Shown: positions 1-10,900 of the stretch, one piece after another
How positions within the stretch are numbered: the first letter of the stretch is position 1
Layout: every line of letters starts with the position of its first letter
From: Conus ventricosus
Lineage: Eukaryota > Mollusca > Gastropoda > Neogastropoda > Conidae
Length of the DNA stretch: 64,000 nucleotides
Assembly: GCA_018398815.1 (NCBI GenBank)
Contig: CM031612.1
Span: forward strand, 5,295,888 to 5,359,887
Reading direction: 5' to 3'
Notes under the pieces: model-generated
The model's input: the letters and a program-made list of their open reading frames with translations, nothing else
Database searches by the model: none
Told to the model about the DNA's origin: nothing
Program-made: the position numbers and the translations under genes

Positions 1-240
1 TGTAACACTGACAGTAGCACTGTTGCTAGTGCTGTATTTGTAACACTCACAGTAGCACTGTTGCTAACTGTAACACTCACAGTAGCACTGTTGCTAGTAC
101 TGTATTTTAACACTCCCAGCAGCACTGTTGCTAGTACTGTATTTTAACACTCCCAGTAGCACTGTTGCTAGTACTGTATTTTAACACTCACAGTAGCACT
201 GTTGCTAACTGTAACACTAACAGTGGCACTGTCACAAGTA
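1..240. repeat. Minisatellite, unit about 37 bp
   Basis: About six imperfect copies of a unit of 37-40 bp built around CACAGTAGCACTGTTGCTAG followed by TACTGTATTTTAACA. Some copies are about 10 bp shorter because they lack the TACTGTATTTT part. The array runs off the left edge of the window. No coding function is apparent; the short open frame it creates is an artefact of the repeat. Confidence 0.85.
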
Positions 241-451
241 CTGTATTAACTAACATTACGACATTAACATTAGCTGTACCTGAAGAAGAAAAAAACAGAG
301 ACAGGGAAAGAGATCGAGATGAGACCAAACACAGACAGCTTTTAGTTACAGTTTTAACTCCAAACACAAATTTTCAGAAAGATCGGCCAAGTACTTTGTG
401 AGATTTTTAGTTTAAAGAAGAAAACTGTTATGGGCCTTAGAAAAGTATTTC

Positions 452-604
452 GACTCAGAATCAAAGACTTACTTTGAGAATATTTCGACAGGGTCGCCCT
501 GTCTTCTTCAGCTCACTGTTGCTGTTAAATGGCAGCCAGGCCTGGTGAAGAAGGCAGGGCGACCCTGTCGAAATATTCTCAAAGTAAGTCTTTGATTCTG
601 AGTC
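452..604. repeat. Near-perfect 59-bp inverted repeat with 35-bp loop
   Basis: Arm 452-510 is the reverse complement of 546-604 with one mismatch (T502 against the partner of C). The arms begin GACTCAGAATCAAAGACTT and the spacer 511-545 is unrelated. The transcript of either strand would form a strong hairpin. It may be a fold-back or MITE-like element; no flanking duplication was convincingly seen. Confidence 0.9.
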
Positions 605-611
605 TACTGTT

Positions 612-905
612 CTAATGTCGAATCCAGAAACCATTATGGGCCGTTATAGCCGTTAGTAATGGCTATAACGGTAAAATAACTCATTGGGCATGATCCTTGA
701 CCCAAAATTTTCAGAGAGATCGGCCAAGTACTTTCTGAGATATTCAATAAAGAAGGAAAACCGTTATGGGCCGTTATGGCCATTAGTAATGGCCATGATG
801 GTAAAATAACACATCGGGCATCATCCGTGACACATACTGAACAAGTCTACAAATTTTCAGATAGATCGGCCCAGTAATTTTGTCTGGAGCAAGTGGAACA
901 CTTTT
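612..905. repeat. CCGTTA-palindrome dispersed repeat, two units
   Basis: Two units of roughly 130 bp each carry a short palindrome (GCCGTTATAGCCGTTAGTAA and its degraded partner near 760-800), then a conserved stretch containing GGGCATGATCC and GATCGGCCAAGTACTTTCTG. The same units, in reverse orientation, form the array at 18640-19785. Both loci also share the flanking text related to GGAGCAAGTGGAACAC. Confidence 0.75.
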
Positions 906-954
906 GTCCACGGATGGACGGACGGACAGACACACACAGGCAGCAATTCTTCGT

Positions 955-967
955 CTGTCTGTGTGTC

Positions 968-1029
<62 letters not shown>

Positions 1030-1097
1030 CATATAAATGTGTGTGTGTGTGTGTGTGTTGTGTGTGTGCGTGTGCGTGTGCGTGTGTGTGTTGTGTG

Positions 1098-1171
<74 letters not shown>

Positions 1172-1233
1172 ATGTGTGTGTTTTCTGTCTGTATGTCTGT
1201 GTATGTGTGTGCACATATATGTGTGTAAACTTG

Positions 1234-1269
<36 letters not shown>

Positions 1270-1270
1270 T

Positions 1271-1352
<82 letters not shown>

Positions 1353-1489
1353 CTGTGTGTGCATGTGTGTGTGTTTTCTGTCTGTATGTCTGTGCATGTG
1401 TGCGCACATGTGTGTTTGCATATGTGTGTGTGTGTGTGTGTTAGGTCTTCAATTTAAAAGACCTAACACACACACACACACACATGTTG

Positions 1490-1552
<63 letters not shown>

Positions 1553-1607
1553 GTGTGTGCATGTGTGTGTGTTTTCTGTCTGTATGTCTGTGTATGTGTG
1601 TGCACAT

Positions 1608-1675
<68 letters not shown>

Positions 1676-1890
1676 TGTGTGTTCATCTGCGTGTGTGTGT
1701 GTGTGTGTATGTTTGTGCACATGTGTGTGTGTGTCAGTCAGTCAGTCAGTGAGAGTATACGTGTGTGTGTCTGTATCACATGTGTATGTGTGTGTTATGC
1801 ATGTGTGTGTGTGTGCACACGCATGCATAAGTGTGTGCGCATGCATGTATGAGTGTGTGTCTGTGCGTGTGTCTACTCCAGCACTTTCAA
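955..1890. repeat. Long compound (GT)n microsatellite
   Basis: Almost uninterrupted GT repeats with islands such as TTTTCTGTCTGTATGTCTGT that recur three times, so the tract is itself a higher-order repeat. At 1423-1483 the GT strand switches to CA around a TTAGGTCTT/AAGACCTAA inverted repeat. Open frames here are Cys-Val or Thr-His runs and are not genes. Confidence 0.95.
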
Positions 1891-3165
1891 TTAACAAGAA
1901 AACTATTAATGCAGCAGTGGGCAATGTTTCTCGCAGGTGACACATAAATTAAAGCATCAAAAGATTTCAAACTGACATCTTATTATACAGCGTAAGAGTT
2001 GATGACACTTAAAAGAACCTCATTTCACTGGCTTAATTGAACAGTTATACAGACGGCATGAACTTTACATAATGATGTGGCTGGACTGCACAGCTGGTGA
2101 CTATTCTCTTTGTCCCTGTGTGTGACCATCTAGAACAAGTTTGCAGACTCTAAGCAAAGTCCTATTTTAGAGCCCCCCCCCCCCTTCCCCCCTTCTCCCT
2201 CCCCAGCCACCCTACCTTTCTTTCTAGTGAATGAAACTCTGTAGAGAGAACACAAGGTTGGGGCGGGGGGGGGGGGGGGATGTGAGGGGGGAGCTAAAAG
2301 ATTGGACTCCACGTGAGAAATCTTCATTTACTAGACTTCAAACAATTTAGCTTAAGAGCTGTCAATAACTTAAGTATAAACTGACCTGGCAGCAAATTCA
2401 GATTTTCATTTTTTTTTTTCCTTTGGTGCCATGGTGTGGAAAGACCGTGAGACTGAGAGCTACTTCCCTTGAATAGGAAGTCCCTTTCCCAGTGCCGTAC
2501 TAAATGTTCTGAATTATCAATTATGAGCCATAAGTTGCAGACATGCTGGCGCGAAAGATTCCCTTAGTATTATCACATACTCACACTGTAAAGTCCGTAA
2601 TAATAATAGCAGATGAGGTTACATATTTTATTGTACACTGACGGCTGTGTCTGATTTAGCTCAACTTCATATAGATCCAGAGCAAGGCACTGATTTGATC
2701 AAAAACATTTGTCATTTTCATAACCACTTTTTTTTTCTTGAATCAAATATTCTGGGTAAAATGGAAATCACAATTCTTGCACTACTTTTTCACAGTATCT
2801 AAAATCTCTACTATTGCAAAAAATAAATGATCTAAAATCTCACTGCACACACAAAAAATCTAAAATCTCAACTGTTGCAAAAATGATCTAAAACCACTCC
2901 TGTCTCAATCTCATTCTCAAGGATTAAGGAACTTGAAATCTACTGCTTTTCTAAGTTCAATCAGAACGAATGATAACCATACTGAGAACACAAGTTTGTT
3001 TTATTGCACATCATTGAGAATGCACAAATTATATAGAAAACACTCACAATATGAAAACACTGAGACAAAAAAAATCCTGATCAGCACTGTGCTTCAGCTG
3101 GTAGACAATATATATGTATGGTAACTTTCCATGGAAACAGAAAGATTACTTTTAAAAGTGATACA
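1891..3165. other. No gene seen; AT-rich DNA with C and G runs
   Basis: I see no supported exon. The stretch contains a C run near 2171-2183 and a G run near 2263-2279. Between about 2790 and 2900 the phrase CTAAAATCTC recurs several times in a degenerate manner. It may be part of a Spire intron, since the Spire exon at 6577-6859 is transcribed toward it. Confidence 0.5.
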
Positions 3166-3900
3166 CTGTGTTAGGAGAAATCAAACTGAACTGTTGCACC
3201 AAAGGACAAAAAAAGAATCACTGTCAAAGCATGTACTCCATCACTAAACAAACTGACAATCACTGTCAAAGCATGTGTACTCCATCACTGAACAAACTGA
3301 CAATCACTGTCACAGCATGTACTCCATCACTGAACAAACCGACAATCACTGTCAAAGCATGTACTCCATCACTGAACAAACTGACAATCACTGTCAAAGC
3401 ATGTGTACTCCATCACTGAACAAACTGACAATCACTGTCACAGCATGTACTCCATCACTGAACAAACCAACAATCACTGTCAAAGCATGTACTCCATCAC
3501 TGAACAAACTGACAATCACTGTCACAGCATGTACTCCATCACTGAACAAACCGACAATCACTGTCAAAGCATGTACTCCATCACTGAACAAACTGACAAT
3601 CACTGTCACAGCATGTACTCCATCACTGAACAAACCGACAATCACTGTCAAAGCATGTACTCCATCACTGAACAAACTGACAATCACTGTCACAGCATGT
3701 ACTCCATCACTGAACAAACTGACAATCACTGTCACAGCATGTACTCCATCACTGAACAAACTGACAATCACTGTCACAGCATGTACTCCATCAATGAACA
3801 AACTGACAATCACTGTCAAAGCATGTACTCCATCACTGAACAAACTGACAATCACTGTCAAAGCATGTACTCCATCACTGAACAAACTGACAATCATCAG
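3166..3900. repeat. 42-bp minisatellite, about 16 copies
   Basis: Tandem copies of a 42-bp unit containing ACTGAACAAACTGACAATCA and CTGTCAAAGCATGTACTCCA. Two copies have 44 bp because of an extra GT. Copies alternate between GTCAAAGC and GTCACAGC, and some have CCGACAATC, suggesting a higher-order period of two units in part of the array. Because 42 is divisible by three, several frames on both strands stay open; these are artefacts. Confidence 0.97.
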
Positions 3901-4221
3901 GTCAATGACAAGCAAAACTGTATAGAGTTTTAAAAAAAAAAATTTTTTAAAGTATACGGTTAAGAAAAGCAAGTGGTCAAAAATTGGGTCCAGGGGTCCA
4001 CATTCAAAAGCGCTCTCCTCTTCTGATCGAAAGGTGTCCTACTAGTTTAAGGTCAAGAAAATCTGAGTGAAAAATCTCTGTGAATTGTTGATCCAGATCA
4101 TCACCACCACTCTCAGTGTGCTGGCTGCTCTGTGTTTCATCCAGGTGCTTTCTTGGCTGAGTCTTCATTGGACCAATAGCCCAGTCTCCAAACTTACAAT
4201 GCTTTTAAATACATAGTCATG

Positions 4222-4223
<2 letters not shown>
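3901..4223. other. No feature recognised
   Basis: Single-copy-looking sequence between the 42-bp array and the CT/GT microsatellite. No exon with convincing splice sites was seen. Confidence 0.4.
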
Positions 4224-4277
<54 letters not shown>

Positions 4278-4296
4278 GAATTCCCTCTCAATCTTT

Positions 4297-4363
<67 letters not shown>

Positions 4364-4371
4364 TGTGTGTG
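4224..4371. repeat. (CT)n then (GT)n microsatellite
   Basis: A CT tract from about 4224 to 4275, a short unique spacer, then a GT tract to about 4371. Low complexity only. Confidence 0.95.
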
Positions 4372-4576
4372 AAAACTGGCAAACATGCAAACCTGTACTG
4401 TGCATACATGTATGTGACATCCACTTATTTTTAAACATGATGACATCACGATTAGTAAGAATAGTGTAGTGATGTGTTACACTTACAGCCATTTGCAGCA
4501 ATGCCCATATTTGTTCTTTGAACAATAATAACAGAAACTAATTATGTCACCATTTTTATATTAGGAATAGGAGTAA

Positions 4577-4582
<6 letters not shown>

Positions 4583-4648
<66 letters not shown>

Positions 4649-4704
4649 GCATGACACATGCACAAACATATATATACTCACTCCCACAAAACACAACACA
4701 CACA

Positions 4705-4742
<38 letters not shown>

Positions 4743-4830
4743 TCACTCACAAAACACACACACACACACACACACACACATAATGTGTATAGACGTTAAA
4801 TTGAAGACCTAACACACACACACACACACA

Positions 4831-4870
<40 letters not shown>
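4583..4870. repeat. (CT)n and interrupted (CA)n microsatellite
   Basis: CT tract at about 4583-4646, then interrupted CA tracts to about 4868. The motif TTAAATTGAAGACCTAA at about 4797-4813 separates CA tracts and matches, inverted, the motif that divides the GT and CA tracts near 1441-1467. Confidence 0.95.
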
Positions 4871-4871
<1 letters not shown>

Positions 4872-5319
4872 ACTGTGTACAGATTCTGAACAAGCGAGTT
4901 CTGAAAATACAATCTGTATATAATGGGTGGAAGGGAAACAGGTGAAACTGAGGGACAGGGGATGAGATGAGGGGAGAAGGGGGAGGAAGAAGGGGGGGGG
5001 GGGACCGGGCATTGGGGAGGTTGCACCAGTTGACCAACAGTTTCTGAATACAAAAAAAAACCAAGTCAGTCACTTGATCATAAAGTGAGTCACAAAAACA
5101 AGCCTTTCTGCCAAGTTCCGCTGCCGTCTGTTCTGCTGCACACTGGACACCACGTCTACATTATTAGTTGTAAATTAGGCCTATTTGCCAGGCATTACAC
5201 TAATGCCGTAACAGCAATTACTCTCGCCTGCATACACACAGCACACTGCAGCATTCCACTAGACTCGGAGCAGAACTAATTAACTGTCCTGATATTTACC
5301 ATCTGTATGAAAGCGCGCA

Positions 5320-5366
5320 CATGCACACACACACACACACACACATATATACACACGCACGCACGA

Positions 5367-5425
<59 letters not shown>

Positions 5426-5666
5426 GACACACACACACACATACAGACACAAACACACACACAGAGACTAACAAACACACATCTATGTGCACCAGAAATG
5501 AATCTTTGTTTAACAGTAAGCTTGTTTATTTTCAACAAAAATCTATTCTACTTTTATTCTAGCTCTACAAATAAACACTGACTTTGTCACTTACTTTCAA
5601 CTCCTGTTAGTTCCATTCTAACTTTAGGCATTCAAACACACACACACACATAATCCACTCACTCAC

Positions 5667-5706
<40 letters not shown>

Positions 5707-5739
5707 ACAAACACACACACACACATGTACACACTGTGT

Positions 5740-5823
<84 letters not shown>

Positions 5824-5845
5824 TACACACACACACATGCACACA
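5320..5845. repeat. Two (CA)n microsatellite blocks
   Basis: CA-rich blocks at about 5320-5470 and 5637-5840, separated by about 165 bp of unique AT-rich sequence. No coding content. Confidence 0.93.
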
Positions 5846-6570
5846 TGATCTTTTTTATGTGAGTCTTAATTAAAATTTGTTATATACTGTCTCCATTAAA
5901 TATCTTTTATCATAAACAAATTGTCTACATGCCAAAGTTAGCATTTTCAAATACACCCCCCCCCCCCCCCCCCCCCTCCCCTTCCTCTAATTAACTCCTG
6001 TTGTGAGTTCCAACTCAGGACTTCAACAAGACTAAATCTGTTCTCTTCTAGTTGTGACTTGTATTATTCACGAACTACCTTTGCGTAATTCTGCTAAAAC
6101 AACAACCAAAAATAAAATCGATTGGGAAAAAACACGAGGGGGGGGGGGGGGGGGCGGAGGGGGAATAAAAGAAAGAGAATTCGGCAGCACAGTTTAATTA
6201 ATCATTTCAACTGACTATAAACCTAAAGCCTATCCGTGTGTAGGCCTACCCGATTTCTGTATAAATTTACATGTAATGTAACACCTGTTTAAACCATAAA
6301 TAGGTCGTCAATCTGTTTCACATCAAAACATGTGTAAGCCTTAAGGCAAGCCGAAGGAAAGGCAGAAGTAGGCAACATTGAACGTATTATACACTGACAG
6401 TCAATGCTACAGTAGGCCTATACTTGAGGTCTAACAAAATCGAAAGTGTGAACAGTCAGAATACGAAATTCTATTGCGCGGATGGTGACGACAAGCAATT
6501 GCACGTAGAATTCAAGAAGTTACATCATGTACAGTTTTCAACAACAACAAAATGTGATGCGCCACTGACG
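5846..6570. other. Probable Spire intron 1 DNA
   Basis: No exon recognised. It contains a C run near 5957-5976 and a G run near 6137-6154. Lying just downstream (minus strand) of the Spire exon donor at 6571-6576, this is most simply intron. I looked for the next part of the KIND domain here and did not find it. Confidence 0.45.
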
Positions 6571-6576
6571 CCTTAC

Positions 6577-6859
6577 CTCCTGGAGGTCCTTTTCCAGAAC
6601 CATTAGGTCCACCCGACCTTATGTGAACCTCCCCTTCACGATTCAAACACACACTCTTTAATCCATATTCGAATAAATCCTGGTACTTTTCCTGAGACTG
6701 TTCGCGAAGATAACATTGAGCACACTGATAGCACACAGCCCATGCTTGCTCCTCGTTGATGGGATTGCTGAAGAATCTTAATATATCCGAGAAGGAAAGC
6801 AATCCATCGTCTAACAGCTGAGCACCATCCGATCTGTTGGGCGACGGTCTGCTCGCCAT
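6577..6859 (-). CDS. spire: Spire actin nucleator, first coding exon (KIND domain start)
   Basis: Spire proteins nucleate actin filaments through tandem WH2 domains and bind formins through an N-terminal KIND domain, acting on vesicle membranes. The exon encodes about 94 residues beginning [10 protein letters not shown]. Its core includes [20 protein letters not shown], the hallmark start of the Spire KIND domain (family human SPIRE1/2, fly spire). I start at the ATG at 6859, which has a good context (AAC before, G after); the open frame extends a little further upstream only through non-ATG codons. The exon ends in CCAGGAG with a GTAAGG donor at 6571-6576, phase 1. The remaining KIND, WH2, Spir-box and FYVE-like exons are not visible and probably lie beyond the left edge. 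The exon has no frame break. Family assignment is strong; the ortholog name is inferred. Confidence 0.9.
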
Positions 6860-7040
6860 GTTGCTAGCCCACACACTAGTGAACTGGGGGGACAGTCATA
6901 GTGAGCGCGCGTCGTGCCGGTTACCGAGGGGAGGCAACTGTTGTTTTCACTCGACGCCCTCTCTATAGTCTGTTTCAAAGTTTGCGACGCGGGTGGATGT
7001 GAGTGAGTACTATAATTATATTTAGTGATCATCTGTTCGC
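6860..7040 (-). promoter_or_regulatory. Putative Spire 5' UTR and promoter region
   Basis: Sequence directly upstream of the Spire ATG. It is fairly GC-rich with CpG-containing stretches (GACGCGCGCTC, GTCGCAAAC on the minus strand) and a TATA-like AAATATAATTATAG near 7010-7023. The start site is not known; this is positional inference only. Confidence 0.35.
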
Positions 7041-7377
7041 CTGATAAGGAACACGAGGAGGGGAGGAGAAAAGGGGTGGGGAGGAATGTGGGAAGAGGCT
7101 TCAGTGAGCAAGGGGTATTTTGAAATCAGCGTGACAGGAGACGCATTTCACAAGACAACATCTGATATGCTCGGAAACGGCTGCATCCATATCATTTCCC
7201 TGTGAGTACAACTGGTCGCCAATTTTTTATCACATCTGCGAGAATTTTGAAATAGGGAAACGACCAGATATGGCCATGTCGGACACTTCCTCGTAATAAA
7301 AGCCCTCACTCCAAAGTCGAGGAGTCGACTGAAATGACTGCAGACTCCGGCGTACCATAAGACAATGTGCTAAGTTC
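7041..7377. other. No feature recognised
   Basis: Upstream flank of Spire. I see no exon or repeat that I can support. Confidence 0.4.
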
Positions 7378-7480
7378 TTCTTCTTCCTAAAATACTGGTT
7401 CACTCAGTTCTTCTTCTTCTTCCTAAAATACTGGTTCACTCAGTTCTTCTTCTTCTTCCTAAAATACTGGTTCACTCAAA
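7378..7480 (+). repeat. 33-bp tandem monomers at the LINE 5' end, 3 copies
   Basis: Three copies of a unit containing TTCTTCTTCTTCCTAAAATA and CTGGTTCACTCA. The same unit, diverged and inverted, precedes the same LINE 5' region at 51429-51528, so the monomers appear to belong to the LINE 5' end rather than to the host site. Confidence 0.8.
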
Positions 7481-7482
7481 AA

Positions 7483-7732
7483 CGAGTAGGTCACCAGCGC
7501 GCATGTTAAAAAGTAAAATAAAATAACATAAAAAAGTGCGAGTTTTGTCATGTTCTTGTGCCATGTTCAACAAACTGCCCGACCAGCAGCTGTCAAGTCC
7601 GACTGTCTGTAGATGACTGTCTCCTTTACAGACCTGTCACCTGCCAGCAAAACTATCTCACCTTTTACTCTGACCTCAGCGAATTACAGGAATGGACACC
7701 GACCTGAGGATACCACACGCACGTGCGCGCGT

Positions 7733-7829
<97 letters not shown>

Positions 7830-7988
7830 AAAGGCTCCAGCAACGAAGTTCTATACGACAGAAGGCCACAAATCATAACCTGGAACAGCTGTGATATCAA
7901 GAACATGGAAGCTGGGTGAACCAGATGGAGCAGATGACTGGGAATGCACAGTAGATCTTCCACAATGGGAGAACCATCCAAAGACTAT
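7483..7988 (+). mobile_element. Internally deleted RLE LINE copy
   Basis: 7483-7616 is identical over 134 bp to 7993-8126, the 5' region of the full copy. After a CT microsatellite (7736-7830) and some unmatched DNA, 7890-7988 resembles the coding region just before the endonuclease domain of the full copy (compare GATGACTGGGAATGCAC with GATGACTGGGAGTGCAC near 11110). So this is a 5' end joined to a 3' piece with the middle lost, immediately followed by the 5' end of the next copy. Confidence 0.7.
7736..7830. repeat. (CT)n microsatellite
   Basis: CT dinucleotides interrupted twice by CCT. It lies inside the deleted LINE copy. Confidence 0.95.
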
Positions 7989-7992
7989 ATAG

Positions 7993-10900
7993 CGAGTAGG
8001 TCACCAGCGCGCATGTTAAAAAGTAAAATAAAATAACATAAAAAAGTGCGAGTTTTGTCATGTTCTTGTGCCATGTTCAACAAACTGCCCGACCAGCAGC
8101 TGTCAAGTCCGACTGTCTGTAGATGGGCTGACTCCCCACTTTGCCTTAAACATGTGGCTACTAAGTACAAAAGGAAAAGATGCTCCCAGGATTCACCGAA
8201 AGGGGGGAGAGAATGATGAATCCATCGGTGCTCAACCAATCACGACTGCAAATCCCAAACGGACTATGAACATGGACCAAGTGGAATATCCATGTGTCTG
8301 TGGAAAGCGTTTCGCTACCACCCGTGGCATGAAGATCCACAGAACAAAGATGGGATGTGTGAAGACTCATCTGAATGAGCAGCAGCGCACTGCATCAGCA
8401 GATAAGACGTCGGAAGACCAAGGCCAGGATTTAAACCACAGTGCCAAGGACATCCACGCTGTTGGTTCGGATGAGGAATTTGCACAGGCCTCGATGCCAG
8501 GCGCCTGAAACTCAACCTGCCACGAGCAAACGAAACTGAAGATTGGGAGAAACTGGATGCAAAAATCGTCCAAAGACTCGATGCACTGATAGGGAAAAGC
8601 ACCCTGGAACACAAACTAGCCACATATGGGGACATTGTGTATGCCACATGTAGAGACGCCTATGGAGTAAAACTACCCAAAGAGAAAACACCTCCAAAGA
8701 AATCCAGACGCCAAGAAAAGATGGACAAGATCAGAGTCCAAAAGAACAACCTCAAGAAGCAAATGAAGACCGCACTGCCAGCTGAAAAACAAGGCTTGGA
8801 AAAACTGTGGGAAGACCTGAAAGAAAAACACAGCGCCCTCAGCAAAGCGGAATCTGCGAGGAAGAGGAAGAGCAAAAAGAAGAAGACACAAGAGCGCTTC
8901 TTCAGAGACCCCTTCCAGTTTGCCAGAACACTGTTTGAGCAGCCAAAATCTGGGACCCTAAGTGTGGACAAAGGAGTTCTTGAGCAGCATCTGAGGAAAA
9001 CATACTCTGACTCACAGAGCAAAGCACCACTCGACATTCAAGGTCTGGTGTGGCCAACCAACCCTGAGGAACAGTTTCAATGGCAAGCCACCAACGTTGG
9101 CGGAAATCAAGAAGGTGGTCGACAAAGCCAGAGCCAAATCATCACCAGGGCCAAACGGAATACCTTACCAGCTTTACAAGAAATGTCCCAAGGTGCTGGA
9201 GTGGCTCCACAGGCTGCTGCGATCGGCTTGGAGAAACCAGAAGATCAGCGGCCAGTGGATGACGGCAGATGGTGTGTACATCCCCAAAGAGCAAAACTCA
9301 AGTGACATCAGCCAGTTCAGGCCAATATCACTACTGAACGTCGAAGGGAAAATCTTCTTCTCTGTCATGGCAGCAAGGCTGACCAAGTACCTGATGGAAA
9401 ACAAGTACTTGGATGTGTCAGTCCAGAAAGGTGGCATCCCAAGCGTGGCTGGCTGTGTAGAACACGCCACAATGATCTGGGACGCAATCCAAAAAGCAAA
9501 AACAGAAAAGAGGGACCTGGACGTAGTGTGGCTTGATCTGGCAAACGCATATGGATCTGAGCCCCATGAGATGATACAGTTGGCTCTTGAGATGTACCAT
9601 GTGCCAAAGAACATCCGCGACATGCTCAAGAAGTACTTCAATGGCTTCTCAATGCGGTTCTCTACCAAGGAGTACACAACTGATTGGATCAACTTGGAAG
9701 TGGGCATTGCAATGGGCTGTGCAATTTCCCCGATACTGTTCGTGCTGGCAATGGAACTCATCTTGAAAGCAGCAACAAACAACGCGAGACAAACAGACCT
9801 TGGCGATGGATACAAGATGCCTCCTCTCAAGGCCTTCATGGATGACACTACAGTGATTTCATCCAGAGAAGACGAGACACGTCATGTGCTGGAGAGGCTG
9901 GACGACATAATTGCTCATCCAGAATGAAGTTCAAGCCCAAGAAATCACGGAGTCTCTCACTGAGGAAAGGAAAAGTGGCCGAATCTGTGGTCTTCAGTGT
10001 TGCCAACCAGGCCATTCCAACAGTCACAGAAGAACCAGTCAAGAGCCTTGGAAATGGTATGATGATACGCTGAAAGACACACAAAGAGCAAAAGAAACCA
10101 AGCAGATGGCGGAAGAAGGCTTGGAGACCATTGACCAGTGTGGGCTCCCTGGCAAATACAAAGGTCTGGTGTCTGCAGTTCATGCTGATACCAAAGCTCC
10201 TATGGCCTCTGATGATATACGACATCTGCACCAGCACAGTGGAGGCAATGGAAGCCAAAATCAACAAGTTCACAAGGAAATGGCTTGGTGTCCCACCCTG
10301 TCTGACTGACATCGCGCTCTACTGTCGCCAAGCAAAGCTCAAACTACCACTGAAATCCATCCTGGAGGAATACAAAGCAGGGAAGATCAGACTTCAAAGC
10401 ATGCTGGAGGACTCAGGAGACAAGGTGGTAGACGCAATCAAGCCCCAGCTAAAGACAGGCAGAAAATGGAAAGTTCAAGAGGCGATGGATTCTGCAAAAG
10501 AAAGTCTCAAGATCAGAGAAATAACAGGACACACACAGACCAACAGACAAGGACTGGGGGTGACCAAAACTGAATGGTGGTCAAAGGCCAAAGGAAAAGC
10601 CAAAAGAGACATGATGATTCAGGAGATGAGAAAAGAAGAAGACCAAAAAAGACTTCAAAAAGCAGTCCAGCAGAGCCAGCAAGGGCAATGGACAACGTGG
10701 GAGAATGCACTCCAAAGAAGTCTAACTTGGAATGACATTTGGCACATGGCCCCTCTCAGGATCAGCTTCATTCTCAGATCTGCATATGACCTTCTGCCCT
10801 CAAATGCAAACCTGGTGAAGTGGGGGAAAACAGACGATCCTGCATGCCCCCTCTGCCATGAAAAACAAACAGTGGAGCATGTTCTAAGCTCATGTAAAGT

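Noticed and set aside
783..1940. Long open frames of Cys-Val and Thr-His runs
   Set aside because: They are translations of GT/CA dinucleotides on both strands and in several frames; the same applies to 4194-5846, 15687-16138, 20333-21016 and 28550-29140.
3168..3972. Overlapping open frames of 176-216 codons on both strands
   Set aside because: A 42-bp tandem unit with no internal stop keeps frames open; no start context, no family, no splice sites.
8068..8508. Stand-alone zinc-finger gene
   Set aside because: It is the N-terminal part of the RLE LINE; the downstream frames continue directly into its RT.
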